In this document: positions 1 through 9,452 of the stretch, one piece after another
How the letters are laid out: every line of letters starts with the position of its first letter
How positions within the stretch are numbered: the stretch's first letter is position 1
Origin: Desulfarculales bacterium UBA696
Lineage (GTDB): Bacteria; Desulfobacterota; Syntrophobacteria; Syntrophobacterales; Syntrophobacteraceae
DNA length: 64,000 nt
Assembly: GCA_002298995.1 (NCBI GenBank)
Contig: DBMO01000072.1
Location: forward strand, 359,358 to 423,357
Reading direction: 5' to 3'
Notes under the pieces: generated by a model
The model's database searches: none
What the model was told of the DNA's origin: nothing
What the model saw: only the letters and a program-made list of their open reading frames with translations
Position numbers and translations under genes: made by a program

Positions 1-887
1 CCGCGATAAATCACGGCAGCGCCCTGGTGATCCTGGAAACTTTCGACCCGGTCATGGTTATGGCCTCGGTCGAGGCCGAGCGCTGCACGGCTGTTTACGG
101 CGTTCCGACGATGTTTATCGCCGTATTGCAGCACAAGCTGTTCAGTAAGTTCAACTTCAGCACACTTCGCACCGGTATCATGGCGGGATCCCCCTGCCCT
201 GTCACCACCATGAACGAAGTTATACAGAAGATGAACGCAAGGGAGATCACCATATGCTACGGACTGACCGAAGGCTCTCCCGTTCTAACCCAGACAACGA
301 TTCACGACAACATTCGCCAGAAAACCGAGACAGTGGGCAAGGCGATGCCCGAGATTGAAGTTTGCATCATGGACCCGGAAAGCCGGCGGCCGGTTCCCGT
401 CGGGACCAAGGGAGAAATCTGCAGCCGCGGCTACAACACCATGAAGGGCTACTACAAGATGCCCGAAGCAACGGCCGAGGCGGTGGACGCTGACGGATGG
501 CTTCACACGGGGGATCTGGGCGTGATGGACGAGGAGGGCTATGTTACCATAACCGGCCGCCACAAGGATATGATCATACGCGGCGGCGAAAACGTCTATC
601 CGCGCGAGGTCGAAGAGTTCATATTCAAGATGGAAGGCATCCAGGACGTTCAGGTCGTGGGTGTGAACAGCGCCAAGTACGGCGAACAGGTTGGCGCTTT
701 TGTTATTCTTAAAGAAGGCTATTCCTATTCTCCCGAAGACATTCAGGATTTTTGCCGTGGAAAGATTTCCAGTTATAAGGTCCCGAAATACGTTGTATTT
801 ATCAAGAACTACCCGTTGACCGCCAGCGGCAAGGTCCAAAAATACAAGCTCCGTGAACAGGCTTCAGAGATGTTCCCCAACGCCTGA
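1..887 (+). CDS. acyl-CoA synthetase (AMP-binding enzyme), C-terminal part, 5' end outside window
   Basis: This is the C-terminal part of an adenylate-forming acyl-CoA ligase, which activates a fatty or other carboxylic acid with ATP and CoA. The frame is open to the left edge (it reads A-I-N-H-G-S-A-L before the first in-frame GTG at 27), so the true start lies outside. Visible family motifs in order are YGLTEGSP, GYNTMKGYY, the hinge region DGWLHTGDLG, GRHKDMIIRGGENVYP, and the C-terminal TASGKVQKYKL with the catalytic lysine. The C-terminal lid domain is complete. Substrate cannot be told from this part; FadD-like fatty acyl-CoA synthetases are the closest pattern. A strong terminator follows 24 bases after the stop. 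Confidence 0.93.
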   Translation, partial: AINHGSALVILETFDPVMVMASVEAERCTAVYGVPTMFIAVLQHKLFSKFNFSTLRTGIMAGSPCPVTTMNEVIQKMNAREITICYGLTEGSPVLTQTTIHDNIRQKTETVGKAMPEIEVCIMDPESRRPVPVGTKGEICSRGYNTMKGYYKMPEATAEAVDADGWLHTGDLGVMDEEGYVTITGRHKDMIIRGGENVYPREVEEFIFKMEGIQDVQVVGVNSAKYGEQVGAFVILKEGYSYSPEDIQDFCRGKISSYKVPKYVVFIKNYPLTASGKVQKYKLREQASEMFPNA

Positions 888-911
888 TTTAACTAGTGTT
901 GCTTCCGAATT

Positions 912-945
912 GGTGGGCACGGGTTGTGATCGTGCCCACCTTTTT
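912..945 (+). terminator. rho-independent terminator after the acyl-CoA synthetase gene
   Basis: A perfect 10-bp stem (GGTGGGCACG at 912-921 with CGTGCCCACC at 931-940) and a 9-base loop are followed directly by five T residues. It ends the transcript of the upstream ligase gene. Confidence 0.9.
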
Positions 946-1134
946 CGTTTTTCCCTCCCCCTAACCCGACCCGAAAACCAAATCTTTTCGGCCCCCTTCC
1001 CACAGGAGTAATTTATATTGCAAAACCTCCTGAAATCACACATATTCTCCAGCGATTCCCGTTGACTTCGCTTAGCTGGTAATTAAGAAAAAGCGAGAGA
1101 CCCCGATACCCGTACAACCACTGGAGAAACTCTC

Positions 1135-2679
1135 TTGGCTGGTGAAATCCCTGAGACGGCCGACGAACTTCAATTACTGCTAGACGTGCTACCGCCGCAT
1201 ATTCGCGAGAAACTCGAGACCAAGAACACACTTTCGTCTCTTGTCGAGATCGTTCTAGATCTTGGCCGCAAACCGGAGGCGCGCTTCGAGAACTCGATGG
1301 AGGATCTATCCGGCGAACAGGTAACCCATGACGATATAAACTACGTGGTGTCACACATAGGGACCTTTTCAGAGGACAACAGGGCGGGCATCGAGCGCAC
1401 CCTTCACCGCATCTCGGCCATCAGGAACAGGACCGGGGCGATTATCGGACTTACTTGCCGGGTTGGACGGGCGGTATTCGGGACGGTAGACATTTTGCGC
1501 GATGTCATAGAGCAGGGCAACTCACTGCTTCTCGTGGGAAGGCCCGGGGTCGGGAAGACCACGCTTCTACGGGAGGCCGCGCGGGTGCTCGCGGACGATC
1601 TCGGAAAGCGCGTGGTGATTGTCGATACATCGAATGAGATTGGCGGAGACGGCGACATTCCCCATCCCGGTATTGGGCGCGCCCGCAGAATGCAGGTGCC
1701 CTCGCCAAACAGGCAGCATGCGGTGATGATAGAAGCGGTTGAAAATCACATGCCGCAGGTTGTCGTTATTGACGAAATAGGCAGAGAGGCTGAAGCCGCC
1801 GCAGCCCGGACCATTGCCGAGCGCGGGGTTCAACTGATCGCCACCGCCCATGGAAATTCTCTCGAAAACCTTCTCCAGAATCCGACCCTGATGGACCTGG
1901 TCGGCGGAATTCAGGCCGTGACCCTTTCCGACGAGGAAGCACGAAGGCGCGGCACCCAGAAAACGGTGCTTGAGCGCAAGGCGCCGCCCACATTCAATGT
2001 CATGATCGAGATACAGGACCGGGATCGGCTGGCGGTTCACCACAATGTTGCCGACGTGGTGGATCGCTTCTTGAGGGGAAGCCACCTGGAGCCCGAGCTG
2101 AGAGTTAGGAAAGAAGACGGACAGGTCGAAATAAGCAGCGCCCCAAGTCAGGCCGAAGATATTTGGGTCACTGAAAAACCGGCTGCGCCCGCTGCTCCAA
2201 AAAGGCCCAGGCGAAGAGCTGTGAGGATCTTTTCCTACGGCGTAAGCCGGTTGAGGCTTGAGCGCGTTATAAAGAAATTCCACGTCCCGGCGACGGTGGT
2301 AGCCGAAATCGACAGGGCCAACCTCGTACTTACTCTCAAATCCCAGGAAAAGAGACAGCCGCGCGATATTCGCGAGGCTGAGTCACGTGGAATTCCCAGA
2401 TACGTCTTAAAAAGCAACACCACCACGCAAATGGAAAATTTCCTGCGCTCGATTTTCTATCCCGAAGATTTCGAAGCAGAAGACGCCGGCATCATGGAGG
2501 CCCAGACCGCCGCGGAAACAGTGCGCCAACAGGGCCGCCCCGTTGAGCTGACGCCGCGCACCGCCCAAGTACGAAGGCTTCAGCACCTCATAGCCGAAAA
2601 ATTCGGCCTCCGCTCGGCGAGCATAGGAAAAGACCCCCACAGAAGGGTGATAATTCAGCCCGAAGAGAGCTACGTCTAA
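1135..2679 (+). CDS. R3H-domain AAA ATPase (Ycf45/SpoIIIAA-like)
   Basis: A 514-residue P-loop ATPase with a C-terminal R3H single-stranded nucleic-acid binding domain. The Walker A motif GRPGVGKTT is at residues 135-143, and a Walker B-like VVVIDEIGRE lies near residue 205. The segment from residue 230 to 320 matches the SpoIIIAA/Ycf45 core. The last 40 residues contain the RxxxH signature (RRLQH) of R3H domains. The TTG start is chosen because GGAGAA lies at a good distance upstream and no better start exists. The cellular role of this family is poorly defined; membrane or nucleic-acid related functions have been proposed. It stands alone on the plus strand facing the leftward era operon. 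Confidence 0.9.
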   Translation: MAGEIPETADELQLLLDVLPPHIREKLETKNTLSSLVEIVLDLGRKPEARFENSMEDLSGEQVTHDDINYVVSHIGTFSEDNRAGIERTLHRISAIRNRTGAIIGLTCRVGRAVFGTVDILRDVIEQGNSLLLVGRPGVGKTTLLREAARVLADDLGKRVVIVDTSNEIGGDGDIPHPGIGRARRMQVPSPNRQHAVMIEAVENHMPQVVVIDEIGREAEAAAARTIAERGVQLIATAHGNSLENLLQNPTLMDLVGGIQAVTLSDEEARRRGTQKTVLERKAPPTFNVMIEIQDRDRLAVHHNVADVVDRFLRGSHLEPELRVRKEDGQVEISSAPSQAEDIWVTEKPAAPAAPKRPRRRAVRIFSYGVSRLRLERVIKKFHVPATVVAEIDRANLVLTLKSQEKRQPRDIREAESRGIPRYVLKSNTTTQMENFLRSIFYPEDFEAEDAGIMEAQTAAETVRQQGRPVELTPRTAQVRRLQHLIAEKFGLRSASIGKDPHRRVIIQPEESYV

Positions 2680-2710
2680 TCCTTTTGGCGTGTAAAACCA
2701 GTGGGGATTT

Positions 2711-3070
2711 TCAAGGCAACCAATCGGATTTTTTGCCCGAGTCTGAATCCGGCGGATGGTTATATGCGACCAGGAAAAGGCAGAGCGATAGGATAACCGT
2801 AATAAGGGCCACGGAGCCGGCGAGGGCCTTTCCCTGCCAGAGGCTTTCGAACCAGCGGGTGAATTGGTCCATCAGCACGTTCATTTTCCCGCCATAGACT
2901 TCCAGGTTGTGAATGTACCTCTTCGAGTTCTCTATACCTTCGAGCAACTCCGCTCCATTAGGACTTGAGGCCGTAAAATATATGACCGCGGAACTGCCGA
3001 GCCCCACAATCAAAACAACAGCCGCGGAAGCGTAGAGATATTTTTGCCGGGCCGACATTTCTTCTTTCAT
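2711..3070 (-). CDS. small membrane protein of unknown function downstream of era
   Basis: A 119-residue protein with two predicted membrane segments, about residues 12-32 and 82-102. They are joined by a roughly 45-residue loop that contains charged and aromatic residues, and the tail is polar. The start codon overlaps the era stop (ATGA at 3067-3070), so it is very likely translated as the last gene of the rnc operon. I do not recognise a family. An alternative start four codons later (MSARQ) is possible. Confidence 0.7.
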   Translation of the reverse strand: MKEEMSARQKYLYASAAVVLIVGLGSSAVIYFTASSPNGAELLEGIENSKRYIHNLEVYGGKMNVLMDQFTRWFESLWQGKALAGSVALITVILSLCLFLVAYNHPPDSDSGKKSDWLP

Positions 3071-3990
3071 GTTTGCTGCCGGTATCCGAACTCGCGCAGT
3101 GCGCGCGGGTCCTTTCTCCAGTTTTTCCGGACGCGGACGAACAGCTTAAGGAAGATATGGCACCCAAGGAAGGTCTCTATCTCTGCCCTTGCCTGTTTGC
3201 CTATTTCCTTCAGCATCTGCCCCCCCTTCCCTATTATGATCGCTTTCTGGGAATCCCGTTCCACATTGATTGTCGCATCTATTTCGATCAGGTTCCGCTC
3301 GGGTATTTCGGTGAAATTATCGACCACCACCGCGGCGGCATAGGGGACTTCCTGGTGCGCGAGGTGAAAAATCTTCTCGCGGACCAATTCAGCGACAAAG
3401 AAGCGCTCGGGCTGGTCGGTAGCATATTCTTCGGGAAAATACCGGGGACCTTCAGGAAGAATTGCGCGGAGCTCGTTCATCAGGTCCCCCACCCCAACGC
3501 CCTTTAGGGCGGAGATGGGGATAACGGCGTGAAAATCGAGCTTCTCGCGATACGAATCGATTAGAGGAAGAAGTTCCTCTTTGTTCTTTAAGGAATCCAC
3601 CTTATTTATGACAAGAATTGCAGGCGTTCGCACCTGCCGGAGGTTTTCTATTATGTAATCATTTACCTGCCGTCCGGAGGCACCCGGCTCAATCATGAAG
3701 CAGATTGAATCCGCTTCATTTAGAGAGGAAAGAGCGGTATCCACCAGCGCCTGATTGAACACGTCTTGCGCCTGGTGAATTCCGGGAGTATCCACCAGCA
3801 CCATCTGGTAATCGGGCTCTGTTAAAATGCCTAATATCCTGTTCCTCGTTGTCTGAGGCTTCGGGGCGGTAATCGATATCTTTTGCTTGAGCAGCCGGTT
3901 GAGAAGCGTTGATTTCCCCACGTTCGGGGCACCGACAATTGCGACATACCCGGATTTGAATTTCTTTGAACTGTTTTCCTCTGCCGGCAC
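3067..3990 (-). CDS. era: GTPase Era
   Basis: Era is an essential Ras-like GTPase that binds 16S rRNA near its 3' end during maturation of the small ribosomal subunit. The G1 motif GAPNVGKS is at residues 20-27, G3 is VDTPGIH, and G4 is INKVD. A C-terminal KH domain carries IIIGKGGQMLKEIG. At 307 residues the length is normal. It lies in the common neighbourhood with rnc, here separated by a radical SAM gene. Confidence 0.97.
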   Translation of the reverse strand: MPAEENSSKKFKSGYVAIVGAPNVGKSTLLNRLLKQKISITAPKPQTTRNRILGILTEPDYQMVLVDTPGIHQAQDVFNQALVDTALSSLNEADSICFMIEPGASGRQVNDYIIENLRQVRTPAILVINKVDSLKNKEELLPLIDSYREKLDFHAVIPISALKGVGVGDLMNELRAILPEGPRYFPEEYATDQPERFFVAELVREKIFHLAHQEVPYAAAVVVDNFTEIPERNLIEIDATINVERDSQKAIIIGKGGQMLKEIGKQARAEIETFLGCHIFLKLFVRVRKNWRKDPRALREFGYRQQT

Positions 3991-4021
3991 TAAGAACCTC
4001 CTGCCTATGAGCCCGTAAACG

Positions 4022-5041
4022 CTAATCCGATATTTTTAGGATAAATTGCATCCCGGTAAGCTCCGGGTCACCTTTTACCTGAACTTTCCCGAATTTCAAC
4101 CCGGATTCAAAATACCCGATGTTGCACCTTTCGGGGCCGATGATCTCACTAATGAAATTAGGGGCCGCTCTGATCGAAAGAGAGCCCCCTGCCCTGCCGC
4201 CAAGCTCTTTTTCAATCCTGTCCCGCCACCACCTGCACCTAACAAGATAGCCAAACGCGGGATGGTTCGCACCGGCAAGGACCACACCCGGCCGGTTAAG
4301 TGCCGGGTCGGCGTGAAGCCCCATTCGGGCTGCCGGGATACCGGCGTGGAGGAGCATACTGAAACCCGGCACGACCCAATCTATGGCATCATCGAGACCT
4401 AGAGGCCGGTATGCACCTGAGCTGAACATCTCCGCCAGCCGCGAGCCTTTTAGCACAAGGGCGGGATAAATTCTTACGAAATCCGGCCCCATTGCAATCG
4501 TGCGCCGCACCGATTCCAAAAATATCGAAGCGCTGTCTCCTGGCAGCCCCGCCATCAATTGAATTCCCAGAGACCATCCACGCCGCCTCACGCATGCGGA
4601 AGCATCGATTACCTGCTGAGCAGCATATCCCCTTCTGCTTGCACCTAGCACGGAGTCGGACAGGCTTTGAGCCCCAAGTTCGATGGTTTTCACCGGAAAC
4701 CCGGCCAGAATTTCGCAAATATCCTCGCCTAGACAATCGGGGCGGGTCGAAAACCTTATGCCGGTAAAGATGCCGCGGTCCACCAGAAAGGCGGCATGAT
4801 CAAGGATGCCAGTCATAACGGGCTGAGGCAGGGCAGTGAAGGTCCCTCCGTAAAAGGCCGCCTCACCGGGACGTCCCGAACTTCTCACCTGCTCGGCGTG
4901 CAAATCGAGCCGCGCCCTGGCCGCCGTCAGTAAATCCCCGCTTTCGCCCGAGGTGACGGCGAACTGGTTGCAGTATACACACTGGAATGGGCATCCGGCT
5001 TGCGGCAGGAATACAGGATAAATTAATTTCTTAGGATTCAT
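4022..5041 (-). CDS. Elp3/HemN-like radical SAM protein between rnc and era
   Basis: A 339-residue radical SAM enzyme. The iron-sulfur motif CPFQCVYC (C17, C21, C24) sits very close to the N-terminus, and the GGTFTALP and ELGAQS segments are typical of the Elp3/HemN-like branch. The C-terminal part has the FSEIIG-type ending seen in proteins annotated as oxygen-independent coproporphyrinogen oxidase-like and often encoded beside rnc. A tRNA or rRNA related substrate would suit the neighbours, but that is inference. The start codon overlaps the end of rnc by 11 bases, showing translational coupling. Confidence 0.88.
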   Translation of the reverse strand: MNPKKLIYPVFLPQAGCPFQCVYCNQFAVTSGESGDLLTAARARLDLHAEQVRSSGRPGEAAFYGGTFTALPQPVMTGILDHAAFLVDRGIFTGIRFSTRPDCLGEDICEILAGFPVKTIELGAQSLSDSVLGASRRGYAAQQVIDASACVRRRGWSLGIQLMAGLPGDSASIFLESVRRTIAMGPDFVRIYPALVLKGSRLAEMFSSGAYRPLGLDDAIDWVVPGFSMLLHAGIPAARMGLHADPALNRPGVVLAGANHPAFGYLVRCRWWRDRIEKELGGRAGGSLSIRAAPNFISEIIGPERCNIGYFESGLKFGKVQVKGDPELTGMQFILKISD

Positions 5042-5768
5042 CCAGGGTCAAGAACTCGGGGCCTTCTACGATCTGCTCCATGGCCTTCCTGGCAGCTTCC
5101 TGCTGAGCTTCCTTCTTGCTCTTGCCGGAGCCGCTGGCGAGCACGCGGTCGCCGATCACCACCCGCATGTGGAATGTTTTGTCGTGATCCGGCCCAGCCT
5201 CGGATTCCAGAAAATAAGTCGGAGTAAGTTTGAGCCGTGCCTGGGTAAATTCCTGGAGCTGTGTCTTATAGTCCTTATCGAGGGCCTTGAGGAGGTATTC
5301 CTCCTCCCTGTTTTCGAGATAGCCGTAGAACATTTTCTTCACTATGCGAACGGCGCATTCGAGCCCTCCATCCAGGTAAACGGCCGCAAGGAGGGCTTCC
5401 AGGGCATCGGCAAGCAGGGACGGCTTCTTCCTTCCGCCCGAGAGTTCCTCACCTTTTCCGAGAAGCAGGTATTCGCCAAGGTGCACGCTCGATGAGATCT
5501 GTGCCAGCTCCCTCTCGTTCACAATCGAGGAGCGAAGGCGCGAGAGCTCTCCTTCGTCATATTCCGGGAACCGTTCCAGCAGTATATGGCTGATTGCCAG
5601 GCCTAAAACGGAGTCGCCCAGGAACTCCAACGTCTCGTTGTCCATCTCAATGTCCGGGTTCTCGTATGCGAAAGAGCGGTGGATCAGCGCGCGATAGAGA
5701 AGCTCCCGATTCTGGAATTGGTATTCGAGTTCAGCTTCCAGTTTTTCTATATCAATATCTTGCGGCAT
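5031..5768 (-). CDS. rnc: ribonuclease III
   Basis: RNase III cuts double-stranded RNA, including rRNA precursors. The signature NETLEFLGDSVLG is at about residues 44-56 with the catalytic Glu and Asp. The N-terminal endonuclease domain spans roughly residues 8-150. A double-stranded-RNA-binding domain begins near residue 165 (DYKTQLQEF) and ends with KSKKEAQQEAARKAMEQI. The length of 245 residues is standard. It is the first gene of the leftward operon rnc, radical SAM, era, small membrane protein. Confidence 0.97.
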   Translation of the reverse strand: MPQDIDIEKLEAELEYQFQNRELLYRALIHRSFAYENPDIEMDNETLEFLGDSVLGLAISHILLERFPEYDEGELSRLRSSIVNERELAQISSSVHLGEYLLLGKGEELSGGRKKPSLLADALEALLAAVYLDGGLECAVRIVKKMFYGYLENREEEYLLKALDKDYKTQLQEFTQARLKLTPTYFLESEAGPDHDKTFHMRVVIGDRVLASGSGKSKKEAQQEAARKAMEQIVEGPEFLTLDES

Positions 5769-5780
5769 GGCCCTTTTGTG

Positions 5781-5792
5781 CTATTATAATAG
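5781..5792. promoter_or_regulatory. palindromic TATAAT-containing site between rnc and the phosphatase gene
   Basis: CTATTATAATAG is a perfect palindrome in the short divergent gap, so a -10-like TATAAT is present on both strands. It could serve leftward transcription of rnc, rightward transcription of the phosphatase gene, or both. No convincing -35 box was found on either side. Confidence 0.35.
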
Positions 5793-5915
5793 TTTACTTT
5801 TAAAGCGGGCTACTCGACGCGGTATTCCAGCCCATCCCGTCCACTGAAGATAATATACACATTTTTGGCCGGTTTGAGCAGATTTTGGCCCGCCGCCCGT
5901 ACAGATCAGGAAGAA

Positions 5916-6476
5916 ATGCTCGTTTGGCTCGATTCACCACAAGCAGCGGCGCGCGGTTTCATTCTCATTGACCGCGACGGAGTTGTAAATGAAAACCGGC
6001 CCGATTATGTGAAAAATGTTCGGGAATTCCATGCTTATCCAGATGCACTTCAAGCTCTCGCGCTTCTGAATCGCAGGAATATTTCCGCCATCATAATCAG
6101 CAACCAGTCCGGAATAAATCGCGGCCTCATCTCCTGGGACGACTTTTGGCAAATGCACGACGCTATGATCTCCGAAGTGGAGCAATCAGGCGGTAAAATA
6201 GCCGCGGCGCTTTATTGCCCCCACAGGCCGGACGAGCTCTGCGGTTGCAGAAAGCCATCCCCGGATATGATATCGGCAGCATGCCGCCTTTTCGAGATCG
6301 ACCCGCGGCAGGCCATATTCATCGGGGACAGTATCACCGACATCGAAGCCGCTGCCAATGCCGGATGCCTTGGTATACGGATCCGGCGTACTGACGAGGG
6401 TTCACTGGATGTCGAGAGAGGAAGCACGCAGGTTTTTTCTAACCTCGCGGATGCCGTACTCGGCATTTACCCATAA
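5916..6476 (+). CDS. gmhB: HAD-family heptose-bisphosphate phosphatase (GmhB-like)
   Basis: A 186-residue HAD-IIIA phosphatase resembling D-glycero-D-manno-heptose-1,7-bisphosphate 7-phosphatase, a step in lipopolysaccharide inner-core heptose synthesis. Motif I is LIDRDGVVNE (nucleophile D19, acid/base D21). The zinc-binding loop reads CPHRPDELCGC, and motif III/IV is IFIGDSITDIEAA. The ATG at 5916 is preferred because AGGA precedes it by four bases and the length fits the family; a TTG 17 codons upstream (5865) is open but has no ribosome binding site. No other heptose gene is nearby, so the exact sugar is inferred. Confidence 0.85.
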   Translation: MLVWLDSPQAAARGFILIDRDGVVNENRPDYVKNVREFHAYPDALQALALLNRRNISAIIISNQSGINRGLISWDDFWQMHDAMISEVEQSGGKIAAALYCPHRPDELCGCRKPSPDMISAACRLFEIDPRQAIFIGDSITDIEAAANAGCLGIRIRRTDEGSLDVERGSTQVFSNLADAVLGIYP

Positions 6477-6573
6477 GCCCGGGAGAGTTTAACTTTCGAC
6501 ATCTCCGAAATAGCCGCTGTCTGTGCGCACGCCGGCATTGCCGGCGCTATAACATCCTTGAAAGGGACAAAAG

Positions 6574-8478
6574 ATGCCTGATTTCGACAAAAACCGCTAT
6601 GCCCCTATTTTAAAAGAAAAAATGTCGGCCGAGAGTTACCGCAAACTTACAGCTTTAGAAAACCTGAAGCTCTTCGATTTTGTAGGAGAATACGTCGAGC
6701 TGTGTAAGCCCGACTCCGTATATATGTGCGACGACAGCGACACCGACGCTGAGTACTTAAAGCGCAACGCCCTCAAGCTTGGGGAAGAAAAAAAGCTGGC
6801 CAAGGAAGGACATACCGTCCATTACGACGGCTACGAGGACCAGGGAAGGGCTCCAGGGGCGACCAAAAACCTTATTTCAAAGGAGCTGATTCCCTTAATG
6901 GAGGCCCTTCTGCCCAAGGAGCGCGAAGAGGGCCTTGCTGAAGTCCGCCAGATTATGGACGGAATAATGAAAGGCAAGGAGGCGATCGTAAAGCTGAGCT
7001 GCGAGGCCCCAAGCGGCGGCCCTTTTGCGATCGGCTGCGCCCAAATGACCGATTCTTTCTACGTTTGCCACTCCGAGGAATTGCTTTACCGGCGGGGATA
7101 TGAACACTTCCGGCGCATGAAGGACAAGGAGAGATTCTTCCGCTTCGTCCACAGCGCCGGTCGCCTCGACGAAAGAGGCAATTCGATAGACCTCGACAAG
7201 AGAAGAATTTATCAGGACCTGGAAGATTTCATCGTACTTTCGACCAACAATCAGTACGCCGGGAATTCGGTCGGTCTGAAAAAGCACGCGATGCGGCTTG
7301 CAATAAAGCTCTCCGGAATGGAAGGCTGGCTTTGCGAACACATGTTCGTCATGTCAGTCCAGGACGAGAAAAAGGGCCGCTCAACCATATTTTGCGGCGC
7401 CTTTCCGTCGGCTTGCGGCAAGACCTCGACGGCCATGCTTCCCGGCGAAAAGATCATAGGCGACGACATAGCCTATTTTCGCAATATCGACGGCGAATTC
7501 CGGGCGGCAAACGTTGAAAATGGAATATTCGGGATAATCAAGGACGTGAATCCCGACGATGATCCCTTGATTTTCAAGACACTCCAGACACCGGGAAAGG
7601 AAATCATCTTCTCGAATGTTCTTACCGGGCCCGATAACAATCCGTACTGGCTCGGCATGGGGATTGACCCGCCGAAGAAGGGCCGGAACTTCTCAGGCGA
7701 ATGGCATGAAGGGAAAAAGGACGCCGACGGCAATCAGATTCCCTTTGCACACAGTAACGCCAGGTACACGCTGCGGCTCGGGTATCTTGAAAACATAGAT
7801 TCCTCCTACAACGATCCAAACGGCGTCCCGGTTCGGGGAGTTGTATACGGGGGGCGTGACAGCGACACCTCCGCCCCAATCGAGGAATCCCCCGACTGGA
7901 AAAGCGGAATCATACTCAAGGCCTGCACGCTCGAATCCGAAACAACGTCGGCAACCATCGGGAAGGAAGGCGTGCTGGCTCCACAGCCGATGGCAAACCT
8001 TGACTTTATCAGTTACCCCATCGGTCAGTACATCACCAACAACATCCGCTTCGTGGAGGGCATCAAGGAAGTGCCGCCGATTTTCGCGGTTAACTATTTT
8101 CTGAGGGATCAGAACGGACGCTTTCTAACCGGAAAGATCGATAAAAAAGTATGGATGCACTGGGCCGAGCGCCGTATCCACAATGAACTTGACGCTCATC
8201 GGACCCCTCTTGGCTACATTCCCATCTACGAAGACCTGCGCGAGATGTTTCGCGATATCCTCGATCAGGAATTCTCAAGGGAACTCTACGAGGAGCTTTT
8301 TAAGTTCCGGATCGATGCCTGGATAGCGAAGATTTCGCGAGCCGTTCGCTTCTATCACAGGACCGCACCCGATTGTCCCCAGGAATATTACGACACATGG
8401 AAGTCAACGGTGGAAAAGCTTGAGGGACTGAAAGGAAGATTCGGCAAGTTCATTGCTCCGGGGGCATATAGCGAGTAA
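6574..8478 (+). CDS. pckG: phosphoenolpyruvate carboxykinase (GTP)
   Basis: A 634-residue GTP-dependent PEP carboxykinase, which interconverts oxaloacetate and PEP. The nucleotide loop FPSACGKTS lies near residues 276-285 and includes the cysteine characteristic of the GTP class. IIGDDIAYF and other metal-binding segments follow. The phosphate-binding segment YGGRDSDTSAPIEES is also conserved. A good Shine-Dalgarno sequence (GAAAGGGAC) precedes the ATG. In anaerobes the enzyme can work in the anaplerotic, CO2-fixing direction. A DUF1614 gene starts 8 bases after its stop. Confidence 0.96.
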   Translation: MPDFDKNRYAPILKEKMSAESYRKLTALENLKLFDFVGEYVELCKPDSVYMCDDSDTDAEYLKRNALKLGEEKKLAKEGHTVHYDGYEDQGRAPGATKNLISKELIPLMEALLPKEREEGLAEVRQIMDGIMKGKEAIVKLSCEAPSGGPFAIGCAQMTDSFYVCHSEELLYRRGYEHFRRMKDKERFFRFVHSAGRLDERGNSIDLDKRRIYQDLEDFIVLSTNNQYAGNSVGLKKHAMRLAIKLSGMEGWLCEHMFVMSVQDEKKGRSTIFCGAFPSACGKTSTAMLPGEKIIGDDIAYFRNIDGEFRAANVENGIFGIIKDVNPDDDPLIFKTLQTPGKEIIFSNVLTGPDNNPYWLGMGIDPPKKGRNFSGEWHEGKKDADGNQIPFAHSNARYTLRLGYLENIDSSYNDPNGVPVRGVVYGGRDSDTSAPIEESPDWKSGIILKACTLESETTSATIGKEGVLAPQPMANLDFISYPIGQYITNNIRFVEGIKEVPPIFAVNYFLRDQNGRFLTGKIDKKVWMHWAERRIHNELDAHRTPLGYIPIYEDLREMFRDILDQEFSRELYEELFKFRIDAWIAKISRAVRFYHRTAPDCPQEYYDTWKSTVEKLEGLKGRFGKFIAPGAYSE

Positions 8479-8486
8479 CCAAATAA

Positions 8487-9167
8487 ATGTTTTTTCCACC
8501 TTTTCTGATTTTCTTTCTCTTCGTATTTCTGTTCTTGCTGCTGTTCGCATTCGGGATGGTCCAGTTCGGTTTATTCAGCTGGGCCTTTTCCCGGATCGGG
8601 ATACCGCCGGAATACCTCTTTTCTCTGCTTTTCCTATGCATTGTCGGGAGTATGATAAATATCCCCGTCCGCAGGATGCGGATCGAAGACGATATCGACG
8701 AGTGGAACGTAATTTCGTTTTTTGGAATGCGCTTTCGCCCACCGCGCTCCGACAGGCCCAACGAGATAGTGCTCGCCGTAAATGTCGGCGGCGCGATAAT
8801 TCCGGCCTTGCTTTCGTTCTATTTGCTTGCAAATACGCCTCATCCTGTCCGAATGCTGATGGCCCTCGCGGCTGTCACCTACGTGGTGTATAGAATAGCG
8901 CGACCTGTGCAGGGGGTCGGCATCGCCATACCGATGTTCATTCCGCCGATCGTAGCGGCAGTGGCCGCAATGATCTTCAACTACGAGTGGGCCGCTCCTA
9001 CCGCTTACATGTCCGGAACTCTGGGCACGCTGCTGGGAGCGGATCTCCTTCATCTCGACAAGCTCAAACGCTTGCGGGCGCCGGTAGCCTCCATTGGCGG
9101 CGCCGGAACATTCGACGGCATTTTTCTAACCGGAATCCTTGCAGTGCTTCTCTCCCCTGCGGGATAA
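8487..9167 (+). CDS. DUF1614 family membrane protein
   Basis: A 226-residue integral membrane protein. The first 50 residues are almost wholly hydrophobic. A conserved cytoplasmic-type segment NIPVRRMRIEDDID follows, and about four further membrane segments lead to a GGAGTFDGIFLTGI ending typical of DUF1614. The function of this family is unknown. It starts 8 bases after pckG without a strong ribosome binding site of its own, so it is probably co-transcribed with pckG. Confidence 0.85.
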   Translation: MFFPPFLIFFLFVFLFLLLFAFGMVQFGLFSWAFSRIGIPPEYLFSLLFLCIVGSMINIPVRRMRIEDDIDEWNVISFFGMRFRPPRSDRPNEIVLAVNVGGAIIPALLSFYLLANTPHPVRMLMALAAVTYVVYRIARPVQGVGIAIPMFIPPIVAAVAAMIFNYEWAAPTAYMSGTLGTLLGADLLHLDKLKRLRAPVASIGGAGTFDGIFLTGILAVLLSPAG

Positions 9168-9452
9168 GCAAGTCGGCCTCTCTTGCCGGTGATGCAAACT
9201 CCATAACTCAGCAAAACGCTGATTCAACCCCGAAGAAATTCTCTCTCGTGATGCATTCCACAATTTGGTGTTTATTTTAGCCTCAGCTGGGAGAAGGGGG
9301 GCACCAACTTCTCGCCACCCCGACTGAGCCTTGTCTTTCTCCACTATCACAGCTTCCAATCACAGCTCGATACCCGACAGGGGACTTCATGCGGAATACC
9401 GCACTTGCTTCCATGATTAAGTCAGCACTCCATCTTTTAGGAGGTATGCGAC

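Noticed and set aside
285..839. 184-codon frame opposite the acyl-CoA synthetase
   Set aside because: It is a shadow of a well-supported gene.
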